Part shown: positions 39,701 through 48,627 of the stretch, piece after piece
Position numbering within the stretch: the stretch's first letter is position 1
How the letters are laid out: each line of letters begins with the position of its first letter
NCBI RefSeq assembly: GCF_000002235.5
Contig: NW_022145613.1
Coordinates: 10,168,429-10,232,428, forward strand
DNA: 64,000 nucleotides
Direction: 5' to 3'
Source of the DNA: Strongylocentrotus purpuratus
Taxonomy: Eukaryota; Echinodermata; Echinoidea; Camarodonta; Strongylocentrotidae
Position numbers and translations under genes: made by a program
The notes under the pieces: model-generated
What the model was told of the DNA's origin: nothing
Databases searched by the model: none
What the model saw: only the letters and a program-made list of their open reading frames with translations

Positions 39701-42700
39701 TTGATTTTGTTTTCTTTTTGTTCCAACAGATTGAAACTGATGAAGAGCTTGAAGGAGTTAACTGATGAGTAGACATTACAACATTTCTTATATTTGCAAG
39801 ATGAAGCTGAAAGTCCCATGCAGGTAAAATTTTCAGGATATTTAGCACACAAATATTAAACGACCACCTATTAATTCACTAAAAAGGAAATGGAACTAAG
39901 TTTATGTTGCAGGTGTATATAGTGGAGGGGATATTTTATTCTAGTTCTTCCCTTTCTTTGTTTACAAAGGGATTTGTCCTTATTTACAGGAGGTCCTGTG
40001 TGTAGAAGAACGATGTCTAATGCACGTTCAAAGCACTACATAATAATAATAATAATAATGATCATATATGTAGGGTATACACAGCTAGGACCCCTCATTA
40101 CTTTTTTTGTAAGTGGTCCTTTCACTTCTTGAGCAATGAAGATGAAGAAGAACACAACATAAGATTAATGAAAGTCTGTTTATAGGATGTATCATGTATT
40201 ATGGTTGATATGTATCTATTATTATCACTTTTTAATTGAAGTACCTACATTGTTTTCTCTTATGTAGGATGATGCTTCTCTACAGTGGAGGATGAAGGCA
40301 TGCTGATTACAAACCCAGGAGAGGAACAAAGAACATATATTGGCAGAATCACTATATCTAGAGATGCGCGTGGGCCTACTACACTTCATACGAGCAAGTG
40401 TGCTAATATACAATGTAGGTACCCCCAATAAACTATTGTAGAACACATATCATGCAGAAAGTTATAGATCTGAACAAGATATTTTTCATTGTCCGTTACT
40501 TGTAAAAGAATACTGAATATAACAATTGTGATTTAGATTTAAAATAAAATATTTATATAGATGAAATATAAGTCTACATTACGTATGTTTCAATATCATT
40601 ATTTCCAGTACACTCTCTGGTCCAAGTTGTTTGGTCATTTTATGTCCCATACTTAACCGAGTATTATTCAATTATGAGCACAAGTTCACAATACAAGTAC
40701 ATTGTACACATATTACTTATTTCATACCTTGTCTGATCCAAGCTCCAGCAGGCCTATCATCTTAATGGGATCATCAGAAATAATCTAAGATGTGGTCAGT
40801 AACTAGTCTTGTAGGAAAAATAGTTTTGGTTTGCCCACTATAACCCCAAGTGAATTTCAGTCCTTTGTCATGTTGTCAGAGCAGGTATCAGGGTGTATGT
40901 TATTAGTCATTGTTGTTTTTCTTATACACTGTATCTTATTTCATTTTTCCATTCAACAGACTTGGGTTATCGTTACAGCCCTTTCTTCTGAAAACTAGGC
41001 TACAACTTTATTGATGAATGCAAGAGACATCTACATGGGACTACGTCTTGAAGATGCCACCCTCATATAATGAAAGAGGACAGTAGAGATGGGTTTAAAC
41101 TTGAATATTTACATGATATTTATTTATTATTTGTATTATATGTTTGTAGAATACCACATTCAATAAAGCTAATGAATTTATCATCATGTCAACTTTCAAA
41201 TGATCAAAGATAACTAATCATCAATGAATAAACATTAACATTTTAACAATGTCAACTACCATCTTATGGGAGGACTGGGCCGAAAGATTCTCCTTGAAAT
41301 TTGAGTGATAAAGATCTACCAGTCTATATCAAAGATTGAATTAATTAATTATATTTTAATTATAATTATACATGTTGAAATTCATTTACCTCTATGGACT
41401 TCTGTATTTTAGAGGATTTGTAGAGTATTACATTATTGCAGTATAATGCTGCTTCAAGTATTGTATGTAAGAAGGTTTGAAAGTCAACCCTCTAAATGCA
41501 TTAAATATAGAAAGACATAGACAGACTGTGCCATTTCATCATTGCCTTTCGTATCCAAACTACTAATTTTAATAGAATCATGTTTTGATACTTTTTAACT
41601 TAAGAAAACAGGGGGGGGGGGGGGTTGCAATCCTCTTCCTGGTGCTGTTTCTACATGGACCATGTACATAATGTAACTGGTTGCAAAAGTGTAAACAATA
41701 TTATATTTACCATATGTTTATATTAGAAGGATTTAGAAAGTAAAAACGTTTTGAATTATAGCATTTATGTTGCTAGAAGTAATAATATAAGTATAATTGC
41801 AGTGTTTATTGTTAAGGGAAAGGGATGGTGTCCCAGTGAAATTAACAGTATACCAATGTAAGATTATTAAAAAAAAAAAAATTATTCTTTAAAATAAAAA
41901 TTATGCAGGACATGGGCTTCCTAACTAAAACCCTGGTACCACTTCTGGGTTGTTGTTGTTTTTTTCTTTGGGGCTGGGGGGGGGGGGGGGGTGGCAGGCA
42001 ACCCGGCCAATTCAAAATTTTCAGTGTTAAATTCAATTGTCTTTAAAAAAAAGAAATCATTTATGTCAAGATGAAATTAAATAATGTTTCACTTTCCTTT
42101 TTTTCAAGTTGGAACATTTGAATAAAATGATTAACATACTTTCCGATCTCTCTGGTCTCTACGTTAAAAATGTTCAAAGCTCCTGCAAAGGCTTTAAAAA
42201 GGAAAAGTGAAGAGAATCCAAGTGAAATGTGGAGGGTAATGGAGTGAATATAGAATGGTTGATAGCGAGTGCATGCAAATGAGTGGTAATAACAAGTACG
42301 ACTGAAAGTGAGACAGAAAGGAATTGCAACAGGTTGTTCAGTAAAGAGAACACAACTTGCAGACGATATTTTTCGAAAGATGGAGAAAGAGAGAGAAAGG
42401 GAATTTTTAAGGTCACGATGAGAGTGGATGGGGAAAATCCATCCACTGTGCCACATAATTTGTTTGTCTAAAATAAGGCAACTTAATACATCGGCATATT
42501 TAAAATGTATAATCATAGCCAGAGAATGTGTTGAAAATGGATGGTTATTATCATTTTTTAGTCAATAAAGAGATTTTCAGAAAAATCTAATGCTGGAATA
42601 TTAATAAGTATAGGTCTAGGTGTAATGATGTAATTAGTTGGCGTAAATATTCATAAATGAATGATACATGCCATTAACTCAAACAACACAACAACGAGTG

Positions 42701-43314
42701 GAACTTTAGTCCACTTCCCAGATGCATCCTGGGTACACCAGCTGTTTTACTGGTGATCGATAATACACGTTCGAGCGCGTATTTCAGCTAACGGTGATCG
42801 CATCAGAATAATCCATGCTGATTCGCTGAATCGCTTGCGTTGCTAGCGCGCAGCGTGATGAATAAATTACCCATAATTCCGTACAGTAGATTATTTGACC
42901 TCTCTAATTACGCTGATACGCGTATTGTCTTTTACCATGTAGTGAACATCATTCCAGTACACTTTTCGCGGGGAGCATCCTACATAATGCATAATTCATA
43001 AGGCTCATGAATTATGCAAGGGGGCTTATTTTGGCTTCTAATGGATCCGGACAAAATGGCGGAGCTTGGGGGCCTGCCCTCTCCCCCCCCCCCCCCCCTC
43101 ATTGAACGAACCAAATATTCTATTTTTTTTTTTTTTTTGGAACACTTTATACAATTTCATTTTTTTTTTAAACATTTAACAACAGACGAAGGTTGCAGGA
43201 CAGAAGCCAGATGAGGAGTCGAGTTTTGAAGATGTCCTCCAGAGCACCGCAAACGAGAGGACCCCAGACCCGCAGCCAAACCCCCCACTCCCTGAAGAAA
43301 AGGTCCCAATGTAA
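13654..43314 (+). CDS. TPD52: Tumour protein D52 family (TPD52/D53/D54-like), short isoform
   Basis: Small coiled-coil protein of the TPD52 family. Family members associate with intracellular transport vesicles and form homo- and heterodimers. Exons: 13654-13729, 28474-28631, 29560-29708, then 31509-31568 and/or 34678-34737, 37069-37231 and 43186-43314 (stop 43312-43314). All phases join (1, 0, 2, 2, 0), giving 244 aa with one 60-nt exon or 264 aa with both; human members are about 180-225 aa. Diagnostic stretches are DDAERERLKTELAE and VELDVEALRQTLRAKEMRAK (coiled coil), RRKLGITQVAVLKSDVRAGW, AGQKTGAAFSSFGSAVTKKL and STAFKSFEDKV. The tail is acidic and Pro-rich (ERTPDPQPNPPLPEEKVPM). The donor after 37231 (GTTCGG) is weak. 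The gene converges with SNRNP48. Confidence 0.93.
14505..14580 (+). mobile_element. SINE 3' end with (ATT)n tail
   Basis: TATAGCGCTTGACACAGACT, then TAAGCGCTTTATAAGCACCG, runs into an ATT repeat. This is the same type of 3' end (AGCGCT..TATAAG..(ATT)n) as the SINE copies at 4450 and 19797. The body upstream is not recognisable. Confidence 0.5.
15594..15758. mobile_element. Hairpin MITE with GAGGCGTGCCGAGGG core
   Basis: The outer arms AGTATTAATGACTGCTTT and AAAGCAGTCATTAATACT are complementary. The match continues through GAGAAATAGTTGTTTTTA and GGGAAGGTTA to a central CCCGAGGCGTGCCGAGGG. It is noncoding and about 165 bp. Confidence 0.8.
15797..15890 (-). mobile_element. tRNA-like sequence (tRNA-Leu type), probable SINE head or pseudogene
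   Basis: The minus strand reads TGGCCGAGCGGTTTCAGGCG, an A box like that of tRNA-Leu. About 35 nt later comes AGAGTTCGAATCCCA, a B box with T loop. Acceptor pairing is poor and no tail typical of a SINE is seen on the 3' side. I therefore call a tRNA-derived element rather than a working tRNA. Confidence 0.55.
16550..17144. mobile_element. TTAA-flanked MITE (TTAAAGGGCAATCC family)
   Basis: The 19-bp ends TTAAAGGGCAATCCAACCC and, inverted, TTAAAGGGAAATCCAACCC differ at one base. TTAA lies on each side. The 595-bp interior is noncoding and AT-rich. Confidence 0.75.
18067..18814 (-). mobile_element. TTAA-flanked MITE (AGGTAATAC family) with a nested element
   Basis: This is the same family as 47752-48246 but in the opposite orientation. 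The shared core includes CATGACCCCATACCAAAAC, TCATTTGAACCAAATTCATG and the AGGGAGCTAC segment. The left end reads TTAAAGGTGATACAAAG; the right end stops at CTTTGTATTAA. A separate element of about 235 bp interrupts it at 18113-18347. Confidence 0.8.
18113..18347. mobile_element. Nested element with GTAAACGC ends
   Basis: It begins CTGTAAACGCGGAAAT and ends AACAGCGTTTACTG, short inverted ends around a CGCGAA-rich interior (TTTTCGCAGATTTTG, GTCCGCGAATTTAAG). It splits the surrounding MITE, whose uninterrupted form is seen at 47752-48246. The insertion is therefore younger than its host element. Confidence 0.65.
19797..20172 (-). mobile_element. tRNA-derived SINE, near full length
   Basis: On the minus strand the element starts near 20172 with a tRNA-like head. 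GTGTCGTGGTTGAGTGGATA pairs as an acceptor stem with CCACCGCGGCAC, and GGTTCAAGTCCC forms the B box. A body of about 280 bp follows, ending AAAGCGCTATATAAGGACAA before an ATT repeat at 19797-19816. The same 3' half occurs at 4450-4625. Confidence 0.8.
20183..20560. mobile_element. TTAA-flanked MITE (AGGTAAAGACCAG family)
   Basis: The left end TTAAAGGTAAAGACCAGTTT and the inverted right end TTAAAATAAAGACCAGTTAT match apart from a small indel and a few changes. TTAA is at each border. It starts about 10 bp from the SINE head. The 378-bp interior is noncoding. Confidence 0.65.
21435..21900 (+). CDS. TPD52: Alternative first coding exon of TPD52 (long isoform N-terminus)
   Basis: An ATG in good context (AGAATGG) opens 466 nt of ORF. 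It encodes 155 residues beginning MEPPSKAGCDIGVQTTTP and reads on to a GT donor (ACAG|GTTTCT) at 21901. The exon ends in phase 1, exactly as exon 13654-13729 does, so it splices in frame to 28474. The result would be 374 aa. The segment is rich in Ser, Thr, Asp and Glu (SVPSPEEDGYCSQEELGNEL, DADSEPESPHDED-like acidic runs), hydrophilic and probably disordered. An upstream ATG at 21352 starts an overlapping reading frame of about 36 codons. I recognise no domain in it. Confidence 0.8.
26110..26678. mobile_element. TTAA-flanked MITE (TTAAAGGGATAG family)
   Basis: The 24-bp ends are identical, beginning TTAAAGGGATAGTTGAGTTC. TTAA occurs on both sides. The 569-bp interior has no ORF with recognisable motifs. 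Confidence 0.8.
27986..28294. mobile_element. TIR element with AATTCGTCCCC ends
   Basis: The left arm AATTCGTCCCCTGACTGGCA plus GAAGGGCGTTAGC is inverted on the right as GCTAACGCTCTTCTGCAAGC plus CGGGGGACGAATT. That gives 33-34-bp arms with few mismatches around about 240 bp of noncoding sequence. It lies about 180 bp upstream of the TPD52 exon at 28474. Confidence 0.75.
29100..29310. repeat. Dispersed repeat with AAAGACCACCTGT motifs
   Basis: AGTGGAATCTGCTTTAGCAA, AAAGACCACCTGTCTATGAA and GGGACCTGT reappear in order at 48889-49085, and around the insertion at 51202-51560. Three copies in one window mark a dispersed family. Ends and class are not clear. Confidence 0.6.
31509..31568 (+). CDS. 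TPD52: TPD52 core exon, version A
   Basis: A 60-nt exon in phase 2-2. After the split Ala codon it encodes YVNTSTKISGWNESITSSEA. The acceptor is CTCTAG and the donor is GTATGT. It aligns with the vertebrate TPD52 segment that joins the coiled coil to the AGQKT region. The same 20-residue slot is encoded again at 34678-34737. Confidence 0.85.
33191..33734. mobile_element. TTAA-flanked MITE (TTAAAGGGGAAG family)
   Basis: Perfect 25-bp inverted ends begin TTAAAGGGGAAGTCCACCCT, with TTAA at both borders. The 544-bp interior is noncoding and includes a poly(G) run near 33548. Confidence 0.85.
34184..34231 (+). CDS. Possible alternative terminal exon of TPD52
   Basis: A good acceptor (TTTTCTCATACAG) is followed, in the phase left by exon 31509-31568, by LVQQRQRQHAVLLN and a stop. 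It could give a truncated isoform. There is no family match and no clear poly(A) signal nearby, so this may be chance. Confidence 0.2.
34678..34737 (+). CDS. TPD52: TPD52 core exon, version B (duplicated exon)
   Basis: A 60-nt exon with the same phase and length as 31509-31568, encoding FVWTSTKVKTWNESVTQSEV. The acceptor is CTCTAG and the donor is GTAAGT. Pattern xVxTSTKxxxWNESxTxSEx is shared with version A; WNES and TQSE also resemble the vertebrate exon. Either version, or both together, keeps the frame into 37069. Confidence 0.85.
34738..37068 (+). other. TPD52: TPD52 intron between exon version B and the AGQKT exon
   Basis: AT-rich, with a poly(C) run (35288), a poly(T) run (35969) and a hairpin element at 36790. 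No exon-like ORF is flanked by good splice sites. Confidence 0.5.
36790..36940. mobile_element. Hairpin MITE with CCCCATTTCACAAAAC ends
   Basis: The left end ACCCCATTTCACAAAACTTT and the right end AAGGCTTTGTGAAACACCCC are inverted. The inner arms carry TCAGTGAAAAATGACA and TGTCATTTTTCATTGA-like copies. A GATTGGTTAAC spacer sits in the middle. Confidence 0.7.
38030..38240 (+). promoter_or_regulatory. Candidate promoter of the intronic transcript
   Basis: A short, relatively GC- and CpG-rich block (AGCAGCACGCGCGGAAACC, GGCTCCGCCTC, an inverted CCAAT box in TCTGATTGGATAAG near 38135). It immediately precedes the putative exon A and contrasts with AT-rich flanks. No TATA box is evident. Confidence 0.35.
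38240..41185 (+). ncRNA. Putative spliced, polyadenylated intronic transcript (probable lncRNA)
   Basis: A chain of strong splice signals lies inside the last TPD52 intron. Exon A ends at 38292 (ATGG|GTGAGT). Exon B is 39730-39823 (TTCCAACAG acceptor, CAG|GTAAAA donor). Exon C is 40268-40418 (TCTTATGTAG acceptor, GTAG|GTACCC donor). Exon D starts at 40960 (TTCAACAG) and reaches AATAAA at 41162-41167. The joined exons give only ORFs of about 10-20 codons, so it looks noncoding. Alternatively exon B could act as a TPD52 terminal exon: in the phase after 37231 it reads IETDEELEGVN then stop. This rests on splice-site appearance only. Confidence 0.45.
39111..39424. mobile_element. Decayed element with hAT-like CAGTGGCG end
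   Basis: It starts CAGTGGCGTACTCGGGATTT. This kind of terminus is typical of many animal hAT-derived non-autonomous elements. It is followed by four poly(G) runs of 9 or more bases and ends near TGCGTATGCGCCTG, a degraded inverted copy. A related CAGTGGCGGATCCAGGG start lies at 62702. Confidence 0.4.
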
Positions 43315-46300
43315 ACGCACCCGCACATACCACCAGCTGGCAAGCATGCAGGTGTGCATATAGAAGAGACACAATGAGCACTGGAACTGTTCATACTAGT
43401 ACACTATACATATGATCAGAAATATCTTCACTATATCCATGGGTACCTTTACTCCTGAAATAAAAGGTACATGTGTAAATGCATCATCTCTTGATATGTT
43501 AATACATAATGGATTCATTAAAGGCTCGTTCAGATATGAAGCAGCAAAACCGTGCAGCTTTAAAAAAAAAATGATGTCTTAATGTTCAATACGTTTCATA
43601 TTTCAATATCTTATAACACAGGGCTCAGTGAATACGCCCAAGTCCTTTGTTGTGCGCAGTTGCCATTCAATTACATGTTGTTGCCTTTTAATGGCGGCTT
43701 ACCGAACCATACCTGAACAAGCCTTTATAGAGAAGGGGATTTCTGATTTAAAGCCATTGAATTACAAGTGGCAAGTCTGCCCATGGTAGAATGAGAGCTA
43801 ACAAAATATTATTTAGTGAGAGAGACACTGTTAACATTGCTTCATGGAGATAATATATGGTTAATTAAAAGACAAACCCAAAGCAACAGAATTTGTTTGT
43901 TTGATCTGATGTATTTAAAAAGGTATTGCTTCCATACCACATCAACCCATACAAAGAACACATAACACATGTATGAGAAGTAAATCTCTTTACAAATCAA
44001 GTTTGTTGGTTTGTTGCCAATTTTGAATGGCTTTTGTAGCTAACATGTATGCGTGTAGTATGCAGGGTCATGGACATTACCAGAAATCATCTTTTCATAG
44101 TGAATTATAGAACGGTTTATTTCTTTAAAGTCATTTCGCAGTTTTACAATACATTCCTTTTCATCACTTTAAGCTTAACATCTACAGATAGTGAAGTGCT
44201 TTTGTGTTTTAGTTTAGTTGCTCATCCGTTATGTCATGTTTAATTGAACTCTTCTATATACCTTTCTTTATTAGCATCATTTTATTGAAACCTTGGTCTT
44301 AAAAGATGTGTACATACTTAAGGTGACCAAATATTGAAATCATGCAGAAAAATGCATATTGTATGAGGTGGTTGGTACATTAACATTTTGTTGACTTTAT
44401 TGATGACTTCATCAAATTTTTTTATTTTTGCATCAACAAAATGAATGTTTGAATGTAATTCCACTACTGGTAAATGTAAAGCTTTGTGTACCGTGTCCAA
44501 AATATTTACACCGATTCTCAAAACTCACTTTCATGATTGTGGATAATGTTCAAGCACTAAACTGTTTTTGTTTCATGTATACATCTAAAGCTTTCAGTTT
44601 TCAATACACCCTTTACTTAAAGGCATTGTTTAACAATGTTTCCAGTTTTACAAATCTGAGATGCGTGGCCCTACGCGTCATCAGTGTCTGTGATATGGTG
44701 TAATATTGAAGCCCTGAAAAAATTGTGCATCAGAATTATCATGAAGCGCCTCAACAAATTTAAGATCTTTGAGTGACAGGTTTTTACCATACTCATTTTC
44801 CCCAATAGACTGTAGTGTTATAAATTCCTAATGGTTTTTTAATTTTCGATTTCCAATCATTCAATATCTTGATAATCAGACAGGCGATCGGCTTGTAAAA
44901 GTCATGGGTTTCCTGACTGACCTAAAAGTTTATAATTATCATTGCAGCATAAGCTAAATCCAGGATTTTGTTTCAGAATCCGAGACTTCTCCAGCACTTA
45001 TCTTTTTGTTGAAGTTATGCGATACATTTATTGTACATGTATAAGTTAGCCGTTTGTTTCTCTCAACATTGTGCTTTATTATATTTATCTTTATTTTTTC
45101 AAACTCATTTTGATGTCTTAATGTTGTCAAACTTGATATTGTACTTGTACATAAGCACTTATATGAGACATTGAAAATGTCATAGTTGGGTTGATTTAAT
45201 TGATTTATATATCTCTTGATTGAAAAGAGTGTCAATATTGTTGTATATGTATGAAGCTATTACTAGTATTTGGATTTGGTCATGAACATTATATGATTCA
45301 TAGGGCATTGTTTCTGTAAAGATATTTATACAACTTAATTTTTGTCTTGCTCTAATCATCTTATATTGACTAAAATGTGGCTAACAACAGTTGTTTTGAT
45401 TTATTTTTTTTTTAGAAAAAAGAATCAAATATTAAAAGTGACTTTTCTTTATTTTTTTAATTATATTTTTTAATTTTAATATTCAAATTCCTACAAGATG
45501 CATTTGGAAGTGACTGAAATTTCTTGACAATTTTCTCCCCAAATTTAGTGACTAAAAAACAAAAATAACTATATTATAGTACATTTTCTGAATATAAATT
45601 ATGTTTAAATTTATATTTTGTCTGTTTTGGATTTTTTTTTTAAAATTCTTTTGAAATTTAAATATTGACATTTGTAACGGCATGAAGCTTTTACTTTCAA
45701 GACATTTACTTACTGGCAAAGAAGGAAAAGCTACATAACTTGAGGAAAGAAAAAGATTAGAAAAGTACTGAAAATGGAAAAAATTCCTGTTGTAAAATAG
45801 ACTGAAGATGACTCCTAAACAATATTTACATTGTATTTTGTGTTCATTTTAAATCCGGTATGCGTACCAGGTTTCATATATTTCACAAATCTGTAATACT
45901 TTTCGGGGAAAATATCATTTGAAATAATTCATCTGCAATATGACTTAATAGTGTATTTGATTATTCTATATCCCTGATGAATTGTGATATGTCAATTTGA
46001 TTTATTGATTTTATGTCATAACAAGAAGGAGTCGGACTCCTGGATCATATAGAATGTATCATTTATTTGGTGTTGAGGAGTTTCCATGTAGTTACGTCAT
46101 ATATTTTAATCATATTTGCAACTGCCATTGTTTGTTGGGAGCCTTTTGCATAAATGCATACAGAAATCCACAACATTCATATTATTCTAGTACTTGTAAA
46201 TGCATGAAAATCAAAGCTCTACAAAGAAAAAGTCTAGTTCTGCAGTACAGTACCATATTAATAATACAATCTAGATTTGTAGCATGCAGGAAAAGCTGGA

Positions 46301-47040
46301 ATTGAACAAGAATTTAACAGAATTGCACAGATGTAAATGTTTGATAATTGTGGTAACAAAAATAACTTTATTTTCTTTTACAGTGATTGAGTACTTCACA
46401 TATGTCTGTTAGTCTGGGATTTATTGTTTACAGCTGATTAATCTAGCATTATTGAGGAGATAACTCAAATCATGTACGGTTAGAAGTACAGCTAAAGGGG
46501 CTACGGTGCATTAATATTTAAACATACTTCAAAGTAGTATTACAATGTATTTAGATGCCAAAATTGGAAAGGTTCTAGAACATCTTAGAAATAATCATAA
46601 TTTTGAGAACAAATCTCTTCCACAAAAATACTAATTTTACAGGTCTTGTAGGGGCCTTTACTAATTTCAGCATTCAAGGAATATGTAAAGAAGTGATGAT
46701 TTCACTCTAGAGAAAACAGTGAAAATATAGTTTGTTTATTCCTTTCTAGATATGAGAACTCTGTACAATTACATATATTTTAAGTTGAATCTGAAGCTAT
46801 ATTATAGTAAAATTTAAATTAAAATGGAAGTAGCAGTAGCAACTTTCTTCATCTCGGTAGATATTGCTACCTTGATCCATTCCATATTTAATATTTTGCA
46901 TTTTATCTGATTTCTCACTTGCATAATGAAGATATTTATCAGTTCATAAATGCAGGTCATTATACATTTCTTCTTTTTCTAGAACTGGATGCGTACATGT
47001 ATTAACAAGATTAATAAAGAACAAAAGAGATTGTATTCTC
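43315..47040 (+). other. TPD52: TPD52 3' UTR and downstream sequence
   Basis: AT-rich, without exons. The first AATAAA after the stop is at 43459-43464 (3' UTR about 150 nt) and a later one at 47012-47017 (3.7 kb). I cannot tell which is used. It contains one copy of the AAAGGCTCGTTC repeat (43520) and otherwise nothing recognisable. Confidence 0.5.
43520..43726. mobile_element. TIR repeat, AAAGGCTCGTTCAGATAT family, copy 1
   Basis: The ends AAAGGCTCGTTCAGATATG and CATACCTGAACAAGCCTTT are inverted. The core segment GTGCGCAGTTGCCATTCA is shared with 47154-47370 and, inverted, with 53730-53919. Confidence 0.7.
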
Positions 47041-47153
47041 CATTTTCTTTTCTTTTTTAATTCTCGAAAGAAGTGGTGAAAAGGGTCGAAAGGAAAAAAA
47101 AAGAGAAGATGGTTGAGAGAGGTACAAGGAGAGAGAAAGAGGGGAGACAGAGT

Positions 47154-47370
47154 AAAGGCTCATTCACATATACAGCAAAACCACTGCGTTTTTTTTATTT
47201 TTTATGATGACTTTGAAGTAATACACTTCACATTTCAGCATCTCGTAACATAGATCTCGGTGAATACACACAAGTCTTGATGTGCGCAGTTGCCATTCAC
47301 TTACATGTAAAGAAAATATATTGGAGGCTTTTTTGTGCCGGTTTTCCACGCCATATTTGAACAAGCCCTT
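47154..47370. mobile_element. TIR repeat, AAAGGCTCGTTC family, copy 2
   Basis: Begins AAAGGCTCATTCACATATAC and ends ATATTTGAACAAGCCCTT. It has the shared core TGTGCGCAGTTGCCATTCAC. Same orientation as the copy at 43520. Confidence 0.7.
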
Positions 47371-47751
47371 CAATTAAACCCAAATATTACAGGAATATAC
47401 AGCATCTACTGAAATTTTGATGCTTTCAGGTGAGCGGATATTCTTACAAATCTTTTCTGTTGGTAATCTTACCCTTGACTTTAACAGTACAGAAACTGAA
47501 TTCCCTCACAACAAAATGGGAAAGTAAAAATTCTTGCCACAAATGCTTATTACATTCTAATATGAACTCAATAGTATTGCTAATCATCAAAGAGGGCAAA
47601 TCCAATGTACTAAGTCATGTCTTATGCCATACATTACCAACTACTGAAGAGTTCAACAATAAATTGACAATGAATGTATTATTACATTTTACAAAATGGG
47701 TTCAAGAATGTAGCCAATGAGAAGTGTCAAAATGGATCACGTTTTATTGCA

Positions 47752-48246
47752 TTAAAGGTAATACAGAGTTTTGGTATGGGGTCATGAATTTGGTTCAAAT
47801 GAACATATTAGAAGCATATGCGATCCTACAATATCCAGTGATCGTTGTCGCGGTTTTAAATGAAATTTTAAATGATAAACTCTTTATGTTGTATAGCTCC
47901 CTCTCAAGGTCAAGATATTAATTAAGTCATAAAATAATGTTTCTTGACTAAAATCGACTGTTTGGCTATTCCCATTTGGAAATTACATATTAAAGCTACC
48001 TATTCTGAGATTTTCATGGTCGAGGCTACCATTGAATGGCCGTAAGCGCTATTTGAAATTTATCAACATTTACCGGGAGCACCGGTAAATTTTGAAATTC
48101 AATTTTTCTCGAAAGCAGAAGAGTTTTAGGGGCTAAATTTTCTAGTGCTTATGATACATCCACTGGGTCATCCAAGTATATCAAATTGTAAAGAATCATT
48201 ATCCAGCCAATTTTCAAAATTTACCAAAACTTTGTATTACCTTTAA
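47752..48246 (+). mobile_element. TTAA-flanked MITE (AGGTAATAC family), uninterrupted copy
   Basis: The left end TTAAAGGTAATACAGAG and the inverted right end TTAAAGGTAATACAAAG, followed by TTTTGGTA, match over about 25 bp with one difference. TTAA is at both borders. This 495-bp copy is the reference for the interrupted copy at 18067 and the deleted copy at 51769. Confidence 0.85.
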
Positions 48247-48468
48247 TTTTTACCATATGCACAGGGAGTGCATTTTGGTGATAACAACTGTCAATATCTC
48301 AAGTCTTAGGAAACAAATAATACATGTTTTAAGTTCATGCATTAGTGATAAGCACTGCACCTGGCTAAGCCCAATGAGACGGACAATGAACTTGACTAGT
48401 CTCATTCATCATGCTACTGTGATCGGCCTGCGTGCCATGCATATTCATTAATGCACTTGCAAACATTT

Positions 48469-48627
48469 TTTATTTGTATATTATATCTAGTCTGATCCAG
48501 GCTCTAATTAAAGTAGGGATATAGAACTAAATTGTAAATCATGATTGAGATACACTACAACCTTGGTAAAATACAACACAAAATAGCTTGGACAAAGTTT
48601 AAGGCTATATCTACATTAAAAACATGA
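48469..48627 (-). terminator. SNRNP48: SNRNP48 3' UTR and poly(A) signal
   Basis: Minus-strand AATAAA at 48474-48469, about 155 nt after the proposed stop at 48630-48628. This suggests a short 3' UTR ending near 48,450. Confidence 0.5.

Noticed and set aside
42061-42516. 151-aa minus-strand ORF
   Set aside because: No recognisable motif, no splice or start context, overlaps other open frames, and lies in a TPD52 intron.
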